DNA of 64,000 nucleotides from Choanephora cucurbitarum (GCA_025331435.1 JAIWNI010000019.1:1-64000), one strand, 5' to 3'; positions 1 through 10,974 are shown, counted from the stretch's first letter. Translations and numbers: made by a program. Notes: a model not told the origin generated them from the sequence alone.

Positions 1-848
1 AGTTCGATGACAGAGGCTGAGAGGACATTGGCCGGTTTGATTGGCATCAACACGATTGTGTTTGCTCTATGGCAAGTGCCTCGTTTGAAACCCTTTATGG
101 CTCGATGGTTCTTGCATTTGCCCGGAAGTCGACAGAACATCACGCTCTTGACCAGCTGTTTCTCGCATCAAGAGTTCTTTCATTTCACACTTAATATGGT
201 GGGTCTTTGGTCGTTTGGAAAAGTGGTTCATGATGCATTGGGTCAAGAGCAGTTTTTGGCTGCCTATCTAGGTGCAGGTGTAGGTGCTAATGTGGTGAGT
301 CATGTAGCGAGCCTAGCCTTAAGACGAACACGACCCTTGTTGCCCAGTTTAGGTGCTAGTGGTGCTATCTACTCACTTGTGGCCTCTACTGCTGTCATGT
401 ATCCTCATTCAAGTATCAGTTTGATTTTCTTACCGATGATTCCTATTCAATTAGGGTAACTAGAGACGACATCAATAAAGGAAAAAAAAAATTAGACTGA
501 TCAAAGGAACATAGGTTTGCTCTTCCTGCCTTGATGGCATTTGATGCAGCTGGTATTGTGTTCAAATGGAGAATGTTTGATCATTTCGTAAGTACATTAG
601 ATCAAACTGAATGATGAATATCTCAAAAATATACATTGTAGGCCCATTTGGCTGGTGCTGGATTAGGTATTGCCTATTTAGAATATGGTGAAAAGCATCT
701 CTGGGCACCTCTAGTTCAAAAGATTCATAAAATACGTCAAGGTGGTAAAGATGAAGGCAATGATGGCAATGGCAACTTCTTATGGACTGAACCAACACAG
801 CCAGAACAGAAAAAAAGAAATGCATGGCCTGGTTGGTTTAATAAATAA
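1..848 (+). CDS. PCP1: Mitochondrial rhomboid protease (PARL/Pcp1 type), 5' partial
   Basis: Intramembrane serine protease of the mitochondrial inner membrane. In this family it processes proteins such as dynamin-like GTPases. Exons are <1..455, 515..587 and 642..848, and the phases close without stops. The catalytic serine lies in the motif LGASGAIY, and the partner histidine lies in FDHFAHLAGAGLG, which starts at the end of exon 2. Both match the mitochondrial branch, as does the C-terminal LEYGEKHLW segment. Several hydrophobic helices are visible. The reading frame is open to base 1, so the targeting sequence and possibly more of the N-terminus lie outside the window. An AATAAA lies at 882-887, just after the stop. 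The family call is firm; the start is not seen. Confidence 0.9.
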
Positions 849-1404
849 TATAGAGATTTTCATTTTTTTTTTGGAGATAACAATAAAGTGTCGTCTACAT
901 TTTAGTACCGGTGCTCCGTCATAAGACTGCTCCAGAAGAGGAGCCGGGAGCCACAGTGTGGATAGTAGACTATTAAGCTCTTTGGCGGTTGTGTTGAGGA
1001 AAATACAATTAGATCGACAGAATCAATCCTACATAAAACCACAAGCTAACCGTCAGTAAGGAACCGGACTGTCACAAGACCTGATTTTTTATATCTCGGA
1101 CTTATACTAGAGAACCAAGTTGTGGTTTCTTTCTATTTTTGTATGGCAGCAATAATTTTTTTTTATGAATGGAGTCTAAAATAAGGTACAGCCTGTCAAT
1201 GTAACCAGAAAGACAAAAACTAGGTTTTCAAGAGTATACATGTGGTAAAGCCAGCTGCAAATTGCAATGCTTTCCGGTGATCAATGACTGTCAATCCCTA
1301 TTAATTTGGCAGTTATGTTTGTCGAAGAGTTCTTTGAAGCTGCTTCATTTACCAACAAGTTTCAATATAAATAATCCTTATGATCATACTTTCCTTTGGT
1401 AGTG
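849..1404. other. Gene-free stretch with small hairpin
   Basis: No convincing coding exon. Bases 905-960 are more GC-rich than their surroundings and hold a short hairpin (GCTCC 929-933 with GGAGC 940-944). The rest is AT-rich 3' flank of the rhomboid gene. Confidence 0.4.
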
Positions 1405-1750
1405 CTAATGACAACATAGCTTTGAGTCTTTACCCAATGGTCCAATAGCACTCTTGTGGTTACTTAATCTGGACTTTTGCTTCTTAGAATCGGCTGCTGG
1501 TGTTGATGGTTTGTAACCTAATATAACTACTAATTCATCTGCCAAGCTTTGTAACATAAAGTTCGAGCTATCATCAAAGAATAGGCTTGCGAAAAGTCTT
1601 TGAGCCGTCATTGTGTCATTGCTTTCGATGGCTTTATTTCACACTTTTTCTCAGGACCAATTTTGTCAAAGAGAGCATTCTAAGTCGTGCTTTCTTATCG
1701 GATGAATCAAGTGATACAAGTTGGCAGAAAATCCTTTTGATTTTTTTTCC
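1405..1750 (-). pseudogene. Decayed coding fragment, unknown family
   Basis: Two adjoining open stretches on the minus strand look protein-like but are in different frames. The upstream one (about 1750 to 1640) reads with a KIKRIFCQLVSLDSSDKKAR segment and ends in a stop. The downstream one (about 1640 to 1405) contains RLFASLFFDDSSNFMLQSLA and ends in a stop at 1405. No splice pair that joins them was found, so a frameshifted remnant is the simplest reading. The family is not recognised. It lies directly against the start of the Mpv17 gene on the other strand. Confidence 0.3.
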
Positions 1751-1770
1751 TTCTCTCCGCCTGCAAAACC

Positions 1771-2585
1771 ATGTTTGCTATCTATCATAGAGTATTGACG
1801 AAGAGGCCTATTTTGGTTCAAAGCCTTTCAACAGGTGAATTTTTCTCTTATTGTAGTCAGTTTTTATAAGCTCATGTGTTAACTTCAGTTGAATCAAGCT
1901 GTTTTGTTTGGTGCAGGTAAGGTGCTCTCTTGAGGTTATGTAGCCATTTAACATTCGAACTAGGCGATGTGATTGCACAACAGTTGGTTGAGAAACAAGG
2001 CTGGGAAAAACATGACTTGAAACGAACGCTTCGAATGACAGTTTTTGGTGGTGTGTTTGCAGGACCCGTACTTAGTCAATGGTATCGTTTAGTAGAAAGA
2101 AAGGTTACTTTAAAGCATCCTGCTCAAGGTAGAGAAGATAGTAAGAGCTCATAGTTCAACCTTTATTGACCTTCTGTTTTAGGTCTCTTGGCTAAGGTTG
2201 CTTTAGATCAGCTCTGCTTTTCTCCTTTTTTTATTGCAGGTAATCTATTATATTCTATTTTACTCACTCTTGCGCTCTTAACTGTTTCCCTTCTATAGCC
2301 TTCTTTACTGGGCAAGGCTTGTTTGAAGGTAAATCCATGAATGAGATCAAGGAGAAGTTATCCAGTGGATATACAACAGCATTACTTGGAAATTATAAGG
2401 TAAGCAAAAAAAAGCATTCTATTTAGAAGGGTGTAAATAATGTATATGTTTGTGTATAATAGATTTGGCCTGCAGTCCAGATTATCAATTTTTATTTTAC
2501 ACCATTGAATTATCGATTGATGGTCACCAATGTAGTTGCTTTAGGGTGGAATGCATATCTTTCTACTGTCAATAATAGAAGCTGA
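1771..2585 (+). CDS. SYM1: Mpv17/PMP22 (Sym1) family membrane protein
   Basis: Small membrane protein of the Mpv17/PMP22/Sym1 family. Members sit in the mitochondrial inner membrane or in peroxisomes and act in membrane homeostasis and stress tolerance. Exons are 1771..1834, 1899..1916, 1964..2128, 2183..2239, 2299..2399 and 2463..2585. The second exon is only 18 bases, but it is needed to complete the conserved LFGAGDVIAQQ motif in frame. Other family signatures are [14 protein letters not shown] near the middle and [17 protein letters not shown] followed by WNAYLS near the C-terminus. Its stop codon lies 9 bases from the stop of the convergent gene. The family call is firm; the exact organelle cannot be told from the sequence. 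Confidence 0.92.
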
Positions 2586-2594
2586 TGGTCTTTT

Positions 2595-5203
2595 TCAATT
2601 GGAGGGCATTTCAGCAATACCTGTACCATTGATCTCAGGCACGCCCACCTTGATGTCTTTGTATTTCACAATACCTCTTGTCTTGACCTAGATAGAACAT
2701 CAATAAACAATGCTTTATAGACATTTTTTTTCTATCTACCCTTACCTTTCCTCCTAATAAACCTACACAGAATCCGCTGGGTGCAGATAATCCCTTGAGT
2801 GCTAAATCAGCCGTACTTGTATCTATCAATCGCTTAAATCTATCTTCACACATAGGGCAAGAATACTTAGCATCCTCTTCATCACAAAGCAGTTGATATT
2901 TCTCTGGCGTCAGGATCTCATCACAGCGTGTGTGAACCCAATGGTCACACGTATCACACGCCACCATCTCATTATCCTCGTCGTCATTCTCTTCCTCTGC
3001 ATATGTCTTGAGGCAAACAGGACAGAAGCGATCTTGATTGAAATGCTGGATACACTTATTGCAGTATGTGGCTAGGTAGATGGGATATTTGTACCGATCA
3101 CTAGCAGGCGCTATAGCATGCGTATACTGTGATTCTTCGGCCATACCTTGTTCATCACAGCCATGGCAGTTAGCGCAAAGTGGACAGAGCCAAGATCCTT
3201 CAGGTACTTTTTCTACTTTAGGGTTGCAGCAGCCTGTATGCCAACCACGATCACAGCCATCACAGATCATCAAAGTAGATTCATCACCTGCACTCTTACA
3301 AACACAACATATCTTACATTCAGGACATGACCAAGGGTAACTCTCTACAGCTGCTACTTGACGAGGCGTTGTCAGATTGGCACAGACAGGGTGGTATTTA
3401 CGTACACATTTAGCACATTTCACTACAGCAAAATCGTCTGTAATATGTTCTTCAGATGAATGGAATAATGTTTCAGCAGCACGTAACTGATGGCAATCAG
3501 CACATTTGTTATCTGAATAAGTGATGCTAGGTGGTGGCCCCTTTGTGTATTCTGACATCTGTTTAGGTGCTGTATGGACAGAGCAACGTTCACCCATTCG
3601 ACTAACTGGATGCTGACACAATTGATTGTTACCTAAAGGGACTCCGCATAGAGTATTAGATGGTGGCGGTAATGTAGATGTGGGTGGCATACGCATCATA
3701 GGTTGTTGTGGTGGAGGGGCAATTGGAAAAGTTTGCGAAGGTGGTCTGTTCAAATGAACGGGTTTGGCTTGATGATTTTCTGGTACGGGTGGTAATGTAG
3801 GATTATTAGAAGTAGTAGGTAATTGCTGTGGTGGCTGTTGTGGTGGTGTAAATTGGTTGACTGATTGATAGACCAGACTTAAATAGTATTGTTGAGCAGC
3901 CAATGATTGTGCAGTGTCGATCAGATTGCAAGGATCAGGTATCTTTGGCACAGTGTAATTAAATCGTGCTTGATGAACAGGAAAGTTAGACTGATATTGG
4001 CCTTCCATAAGTGATAAAGGAAAGCAACTATCTTCATCGTTATCTAAAGTCTTTATGGCAGAAGGCTTCTTCATAACAGCTTGTGCTACCTCTTTGTCTT
4101 GATCCAATGTATCCAATGCCTTTGTCACATCATAGTCCAGTAGTTCACCACCAATGCCTCGATAAAGAGGTAGCTGATGAGGGTTAGAGTGTGGCTTGAA
4201 TTCAATAGTAGGTTCTTGACTAATAAGCTCAAATGTGCATGTAGCTGACTGAAGACTGGCAGGTATTTGGTTGACATTGGAGTGAATATCATAAAAGACA
4301 GGCTTGGCTATTCTTCGTTCGTGTAACTGAGCATTAAATCCTCGAGCTGCTAAGGCAGCATGATGCATCCAGGTCTGTTGATTCATAGGTGCCTCTGAAA
4401 TGTATCCCTCTGATCTTGCTGTCTTTCCGATCAGTGACTTTCGTGTGGTATCTCGCTCCTGCAAATCTTCTAGTAGAGAGGGTGCGTCTAATTCTGTCTC
4501 ATCCTTCTCATCTTCTACATTCTTTCTAAGCGGTTGATCTTGTTCATAATAATCATCTTGGATACGTTTACCCCGCTTAACAATCTTATGTCCAAAGCAT
4601 TTGAATACCGAGCGTGCAGTAACTACAGCCACATCACGGTGCTTGAACCAGGCTACCAACAAGCCCATATCAACCAACATCTTTTTTTCTTCTTCGCTGA
4701 TGCGTACTCGCTTTAATTGAGGGTGCTTATGAAACAAGAGATAACTATCACGAAAGCCTAATACTTTTGTAGGTTCCATAGCCAACATAAGCAACTGATC
4801 TCCATGATCAGGTAAGGTAAATGTAGGCACTTTGTATTCACGGTCTAGATTGAATACAAGTCAATCTGAATTGTCTTATTTCTTTACATAAAGCAAGTAT
4901 CTATATACCTCCAAGTAATCGTCCATCAGCATCAACTTTAGCTTCACCTGCTGAATCTACATCGGATTCATCGTTGGATTTACTAGGACTTTGATCGCGT
5001 CTACGTTTGATGGAATCTGCACTGTCATCAGGTGTAGACAAATGACTACTAGGCCTTCCTCTCTTTCGAGAAGGACGTGTATTTTGAGTTTCTTCAGGGG
5101 AAGCAAGCTGCACTGATCGGTCGCTGCTTCGCGACTTTCGAAGTGGAGGTGGAGGTGGTGAAGCTGCAGCCATAGGTGGTCTTCCTCTCTTTCTTCTAAC
5201 CAT
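2595..5203 (-). CDS. RSC7: Rsc7/Swp82-type chromatin remodeller subunit fused to PHD fingers
   Basis: Predicted subunit of a SWI/SNF- or RSC-class nucleosome remodeller, 828 residues. Exons from the start are 5203..4909, 4844..2746 and 2687..2595. The N-terminus is basic and low-complexity with two AT-hook-like KRGRP motifs. From about residue 98 comes the Rsc7/Swp82 domain (GDREYKVPTFTLPDHGDQ and MGLLVAWFKHRDV). A proline/glutamine-rich linker follows. Residues about 544-762 are a cysteine/histidine-rich block of three PHD-like fingers, including CDGCDRGWHTGCCNPKVEKV and a later CDTCDHWVHTRC. The first two resemble the tandem PHD of animal BAF45/PHF10. The yeast Rsc7 and Swp82 proteins lack these fingers. 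Gene model and domain order are seen directly; complex membership is inferred. Confidence 0.88.
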
Positions 5204-5689
5204 AGTTATTCTATTAGGTGTGTATATGAGTTTATCTAAAGATGAATTGCTTGCTTTCTCTTATAAAAGCGGCAACTTGAGAAGAAAGAGATATAAAGGA
5301 AAAAAGATTTAGAAAAAAAAAAGGAATGCTTACCTTGAATGTTCGGAGCTTCAAATAACAATGATAAATCGAAGAGGTAACTCTATTCCGTTATGGTCAG
5401 CATTAAACAAAAAGAGGAGACTTCAACAATGAGTCGCATTCAACAGCCCTTAGTAGATCTGATTGAATGTACACAATCAGTGTTAATTGAATACATTCTA
5501 TCTGGCTAGTTGGGGTTTTTGCATACATACAAGAAGTTTATCATTATTTGAAGACAAAGAAAAGCACACGCATATCTGTCATGACTCCGCTTGTTTTTTT
5601 TCTCAACCGAACATAAAAGACTTCTTACTCTAAACGCATAATTGTTCTTCTCTTCTTCTTATTTCGCGTTAGGAAACCAAAGAAGAAAA
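5204..5689. promoter_or_regulatory. Divergent promoter region, RSC7-like / GFA gene
   Basis: A 486-base AT-rich space between two genes read away from each other. It holds pyrimidine runs typical of leaders here. No specific factor site could be assigned. Confidence 0.4.
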
Positions 5690-6465
5690 ATGGATTTAAA
5701 AGGTTCTTGCCATTGCGAAAAAGTCGAATTTAAAGTGAAGTCAAACACTCCTGCTCCTGTAAGTCAACCGAAAAACAAGAGTTAACACTATTTATCTCTC
5801 TAAACTTTCATTCTATAGTTTGCACGTTGCTACTGGTAAGCAAAAAAGCAACCAACTGTATCCATATAGGTAGCTTATTTGGCCATATACTAGTTCAATT
5901 TGCCGTAAATGTCAAGGTGGTGGTGGTTATGCTATCAATATTATGGGTCAGGTAAAGTCAATTGACGCTCCCTTTATTCTTTTTTTGATGTAAACATAAT
6001 CTTTTTTCTGGATAGAGCAAGACACTTGAAATTACGAAGGGAAAAGAATATGTCAAGTAAGTACAATACAGACAATTTTGGCTTCAGATTTTCCTGCTAA
6101 CAAAACTTGCACTTACAGAGAATACCGTGCCATTCGAGATAAAGCAACACATGAACTCTGGTAAGTTCCATACACATGACGTCAGTAGACGTGCTTATAT
6201 GTTTTTCAGTGGCAACATACGTTACTTTTGTGGCGAATGTGGGTCCCATCTTTATGCTTATGACAAGAAGTATGCTGATTATGTTTACCCCTTTGCTTCT
6301 GCTATTGACACACCTTTGCCTGAGCTCGAAAATACTGAAATCTACCACATTATGCTTGGTTCTAAGGCAAACTGGGTCCCTGCTCCTGAACATAACAAGT
6401 TTGATGAATACCCAGACTGTTCCCTAGAACAGTGGCACAAGAAGAACAACAAGTATATTGATTAA
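5690..6465 (+). CDS. GFA/CENP-V domain protein (glutathione-dependent formaldehyde-activating type)
   Basis: Small zinc-binding protein of the GFA superfamily. Some members act on S-hydroxymethyl-glutathione, but most are of unknown substrate. Exons are 5690..5758, 5819..5835, 5894..5951, 6016..6056, 6119..6160 and 6210..6465, about 160 residues. Zinc ligands appear in the usual places: GSCHCEKVEF at the N-terminus, CYCSICRKCQGGGG across the exon 2/3 junction, and RYFCGECGSHLYAY in the last exon. Exon 2 is a 17-base micro-exon. Without the short intron 6161-6209 the frame before FCGECGSH does not close, so it is supported by family conservation. It probably sits in the cytosol. The enzymatic substrate cannot be told from the sequence. 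Confidence 0.87.
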
Positions 6466-6890
6466 TAAATTTGTTTTGAATCTTGTCTATACTAAACAGG
6501 ACATAAGTCTTTTCGTTCAAGCTTCGCGATTTTATAATCAAAAAAAAATAGCCTCTATGACACAACGATAAAAGGCAGATATAATGATTCAATCGTATCT
6601 GGTAATGATAAGACATCACGAAGGATGCTTTCCTGGAACAATCTTTTGTCATTTGCCAATGATTTGTTTAAACACAAAAAAGGTGCTATCTGTGAAAGGT
6701 ATCGTTGCGTTTTGTCACTTGATGGTAAATGCTATGTCTACTCGAATGGAAGTAGCAATAACCTATTTGATCTTTTCGTTTCTAAGAGAAATATATATAC
6801 CGGCTTTTCTATGGTTCTGACACAAACTGGATTCCCAGGATACTTCAAACTAGAGATGGTGTTAAGAACATAATCAAAGTGAGATATGAC
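6466..6890. other. AT-rich spacer
   Basis: No gene supported. Short open frames exist on both strands, but none shows a domain, splice structure or good start context. Confidence 0.35.
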
Positions 6891-7450
6891 TTATTTTACC
6901 ATTTCGCTTATCAAAAAAAAAAAACGAACGCTTTTACGTTTGTATTTTTCTTTGACTGGTGAATGAATCTTTATTGCAGATGGTTTGGGAGCTAGAAATA
7001 TCCCATTTGAGTGCTGAATCATCACGTTTGATACAGTGCCAAATGCGAGCATACCCTTAATACTATTATATATTACCGATCCTAACCATACATCAATGAC
7101 CATGTTTCCTGCTGAGAATGTCACTGTCCTAGTTGCTCACCTTTTTATCCTTGTGAATTTTTTTCTTGAAGACATGCTTTGGAAAGAGGTTTTTTTTGGA
7201 CAGAATACGTTCAATCCCTTTCAAGTTACCACAAACATCTCTTCCAACTTTCTTTAACTCTCCCTCTCTATCGATATTATTCCAAAATGTTCAAACAAAA
7301 AAGCTGAAGTCCTTCACGAATAAGAAAGTTGTTGGAATCTATAATTCACTCAACATTCAGACCAACAAGTGTCTCAACTTCTCTAGTTTCGAATTCTCTT
7401 ATCAGATTCCCCATATCAAGTTTATTGACTTAGCTCGAACTTTACAGGCA
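6891..7450 (-). pseudogene. Decayed coding fragments, unknown
   Basis: Minus-strand open pieces in different frames look protein-like: EFETREVETLVGLNVE near 7390, KGIERILSKKNLFPKHVF near 7200, and a 77-residue stretch at 6891-7124 containing MVIDVWLGSVIYNSIKGM. In-frame stops and frame changes separate them. I found no consistent set of introns that restores one frame. This could be a degraded element or a diverged gene with many introns; the family is not recognised. Confidence 0.25.
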
Positions 7451-8131
7451 TGATCGATGTATATATCTGCCAATGCTTTTATAGTGCTTCTCCAATGTGC
7501 CAAGCTGACAGAAAATTTCGCATGCGATTGCTATATAACTCGAAGGACGCTAGCATTGAAGCTTTGTGCACATAGTTTGTTGGTACATCTGTATCAAGTA
7601 GACACCAAATAAAAGCAAATCTTATCACAAGTTGAGTGATGGGTCTGAGTCCCATTTTATGTTAGATGTAAGCTTTATGTATTAAGTTGCCTCGAGATGT
7701 CTAAAACTGTTCTAACACGGAGCTTTTTGTTACGGCTCCACAGAGCTTGATCTACATTCAGAAAAATGCTTTCAAAAGGTATACAATAATCCCTTTGTTA
7801 AAGTACTCATATTCTTGAGAAGTGCACTCTTAAATCAAGCGTACTCTTAGATTAAACATTCTTAAATCGAGCGATTACTGTACGTAAATGAGGTATTCAA
7901 AGGAGCACCTAATGGTAATATCAGTACTTAGTACTTGGCTTCTCAAAGACAAAGGAGAATTGAAGGTATTCTATTCCTTTGTGGCTTATTAGCCATAATT
8001 AAAAAATCAATGTGCGGATTCAATTGGCTTTCTTTTTAAATTACGTCACTTTTTTGTTCTTTATTTTTTTCTTTGCTTTTTCTTTCTACTAAAACAAAAT
8101 CAACCAGCTTCTTACTCTGCATCTTGGAAGA
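7451..8131. other. AT-rich spacer before the tandem repeat
   Basis: No coding exon, RNA gene or repeat boundary could be supported. A pyrimidine-rich tract (about 8040-8095) lies just before the first 199-bp repeat. Confidence 0.35.
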
Positions 8132-8330
8132 CAGAAACTTTGCCGCAAGGTGAAAAAGCTCACCGCTTGTCGTGGGATTCTATAAGACAAGCCAGGAGCC
8201 GTTCAGCTCAGTTCTGTTAGACTTGACAGCCCTCCCAGGCTGTGACTAACGCCACCGGTATAGCGGCAACATTGCTTTGTCTAGTGCAGCTTTGTTGTTT
8301 CTTGCCCAGGGTAGTCAACGGACTGATACT
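8132..8330. repeat. 199-bp structured direct repeat, copy 1
   Basis: First of two copies that differ at one base (G at 8142, A at 8368). It is more GC-rich than its flanks and carries several hairpins. CAAGGTGA (8146-8153) pairs with TCAC and CTTG (8160-8163, 8166-8169). CTTGTC (8166-8171) can instead pair with GACAAG (8186-8191). GACAGCC (8225-8231) faces GGCTGT (8238-8243) around a six-base loop. Both strands have stops in every useful frame, so it is unlikely to be coding. A box-A-like TTCAGCTCAGTTCTG is present, but I see no matching box B. It may be an RNA gene or a small mobile repeat; no known RNA family was recognised. Confidence 0.8.
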
Positions 8331-8357
8331 TCTTCCTGTTCAAAGATGCCGAATGGG

Positions 8358-8556
8358 CAGAAACTTTACCGCAAGGTGAAAAAGCTCACCGCTTGTCGTG
8401 GGATTCTATAAGACAAGCCAGGAGCCGTTCAGCTCAGTTCTGTTAGACTTGACAGCCCTCCCAGGCTGTGACTAACGCCACCGGTATAGCGGCAACATTG
8501 CTTTGTCTAGTGCAGCTTTGTTGTTTCTTGCCCAGGGTAGTCAACGGACTGATACT
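8358..8556. repeat. 199-bp structured direct repeat, copy 2
   Basis: Second copy, starting 226 bases after copy 1 and separated from it by 27 unrelated bases. All hairpins of copy 1 are kept. The near-perfect identity means either a recent duplication or ongoing gene conversion. The flanks on either side do not resemble each other. Confidence 0.8.
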
Positions 8557-8699
8557 CCCATTCGAAGTTTCTTTTTTTTTGCAACTGATATCAATACAAA
8601 CGGCCACTTTTCAGTACGAGCCAAATCAAACAGATAAGGAAATCGCGTCTATGATTTTTTTTGCATTACTTATGACATTGGATGAAACTAATTCTTTAT

Positions 8700-10883
8700 T
8701 CAATTTCTTTTTGGGGTGTAAAATGTGTCTTTTGGGAAACTGAATTGTCGTCTTGGTGGTGATTGCAAGCGAGGCGTAGTTGCACAACTAGTTTTACTTG
8801 AGAGTCTTAATCGCTTGTATCTTCTTGATGCTTTGTTAATCTCGTCAACAGTTTCAAGTATAGAGCTCTAAACCAAAACAATAAAAAAGGATTTCACGAC
8901 ATTTGATAATGCTTGACTTACCTTGAAATTCAACAATTGCTCTAATGTATTTCCCATTACGAATTCTTCGAGATCATCATCATCTGCAGGAAGGAGCATA
9001 TTTTCTTCGTCAGCCTTCACTGCAACCACAATATCTTGGAATTGAAACAAGACATAAGCGAAAGCAGAAAGACCTTTTTTTTTCTGTTAATCATAATCAA
9101 AATCAAGCAGTGTTTACTTACCTATGACATCCAAGCCTAATACATGGCATCCTTCGGCCTTGTCTCCTGTATGCAAGACAATGTTATGCAATATGCTCTT
9201 GTTAACTCTTATGTTTTTGTTGAGTTGGATTGCTTCGGCGTCTTCTGATACATTTATGGGTTTTATCTCAACAGAGCTTAATTCGATTTTTCTTTTTATG
9301 TTTTTGTCATCGAAAATGTCACTTTTGATGATCAAGTCAAGCTTTCTCCCAAAGATATTATTTGAAGTACTACCATACTCGTATTCGTTTATCTGTCGCT
9401 CATACTTGGTTGCTTGACAACATGCTTCTCCTCTATAGACGATAAGTCTTTCTTGTTTTTCCTGACTTTCTATTTTGTCCTTTACCTGACAAGTGAAATA
9501 CCTGTTCCTCTAAACAACACATCGAGTACAGCTTTCCAGTAGGAGCCAAAATCTTCTTCATGCAAATCTTCTTCGTGCCAGTTTTTGTAGGAAATGGAAT
9601 CAAGTCTAAGGAATATACGAAAGGCATTATGTCAAGTAAGATTCAGGATTACAATAGGAACACGAAATGTTACATTATGTTATATATATCCAGGATCATT
9701 AATTCGAACGCCTTTGCAGTCTCAAGATCATCTTCATATATCTTAGAACACTCTCTTGCCACAAATTTTCTAAGGCTTTTTTTACCACCAGCTTTGTATG
9801 TCTAACGCAGTAGAGAGAAAGAGAAAAAAGAGGGCTATCAACAAAGGTTTGATATAGTTGTACATTATACCCTCTTACTTCTCTTAGAGTTTCCTTTAGC
9901 TGATCCCATTGACGAGTCGAGTAGTTTGAGAATGAAGGTATAGGCTTAGAGTTGAGGATAGTTTCAAGTTGGTTTAAATCAATGATTCTTTTCATATCTT
10001 CTCGAAAATCTACTGATATTGTATTCAGACAACTCGACAAAAGAACACTATGGAAATTGATAATAGAAGGAGAACAATTGAGAAAGCCCCAGCAAGAATG
10101 CTCTTTCTTTGACAAACGCTTACTTTAATCTTGACTTGGCTACTGGCTGCAACTGCTTGAAATTTTTGAGAAGTGAAACACATTCATTGTAGATTTTTTG
10201 ACGTATGGTTACAGCAGGTTGTGTAGAAAGTCTACTCAAATCAACTTCCTCGTTTTTGTACTTTACGAAAAGGTAAGCGTTAGCATACACAACAAAGAAA
10301 AATCTCTCACCAGTCTATATAAACAATGATATAATGTATTCATGTCAAAATCTAGACTAGTCTCACTACTGTCGTTTGCTTGGTCGTTGTCAGGTGCTTC
10401 TGCGCTCTTCTGACTCTTGTTCTTCGCATTTCGATTAATCTCCAACTGTGTTTCATCAGCCGAGCTCATGCTTAGGGTAACCGCGCTAGAGCTGATTTCG
10501 ACATGAGATGCATGGTCCTTGTACGTTATGTTGTTTATAATTTTATAGGCTTGCTTGTCTTTAGCCATCTAGATTTCATTAAAGTATAAGAAGTCTTGTT
10601 AATAGACCTAGAGCAATATCACAAGTACTTCAAGTCCAACCTTCGAGCCTTGCTTGAATAAACATATTTTAGATCTAACCTCGCGATCAACCAGATTGCT
10701 TTTTTTTATCGTTTCTAGATCATCGTTATATTCTTTCTGGATCTTTTTGAAATTCACATCGAAAGGACTCAATCGTTTTCTCCACTCAAAATATTGAGGA
10801 AAAGACCAGTCGATGAGTGGGTTTCTCTTGAAATATATATTGACTTTAAGTTCTTCGGGTGCAAGATAACTGTTGTTAGACAT
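8700..10883 (-). CDS. Nine-exon unnamed family protein with PD-(D/E)XK-like motif
   Basis: Predicted 561 residues, not assigned to a named family. Exons from the start are 10883..10641, 10568..10311, 10260..10124, 10047..9879, 9801..9674, 9605..9486, 9432..9122, 9073..8922 and 8867..8700. All phases close with no internal stop. The middle reads KNWHEEDLHEEDFGSYWKAV, then LFRGTGI. Residues about 354-410 hold a glutamate, then RKLDLII, then LSSVEIKP, which is the spacing of a PD-(D/E)XK nuclease core. After this come a basic RVNKSILHNIVLHTG segment and a YVLFQFQDIVVAV strand. From memory, this layout resembles a large unnamed Mucoralean family. An ATG at 10895 would add four residues. Flanking islands carry decayed fragments. 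Nuclease activity is inference only. Confidence 0.72.
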
Positions 10884-10974
10884 TATGGGCAACAAAGAAA
10901 CAAAGATACATTGTAGGTAATACAGGGAGTTTCAAATATATGTATGTCAAGCTTAGCATACACTACAAACAATG

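Noticed and set aside
8200..8270. tRNA-like element in the 199-bp repeat
   Set aside because: A box-A-like string and an anticodon-arm-like hairpin are present, but there is no T-arm/box B and no acceptor stem.
8468..8743. 91-residue frame starting inside repeat copy 2
   Set aside because: It has no equal in copy 1 beyond the repeat and its tail runs into AT-rich sequence antisense to the last exon of the family gene.
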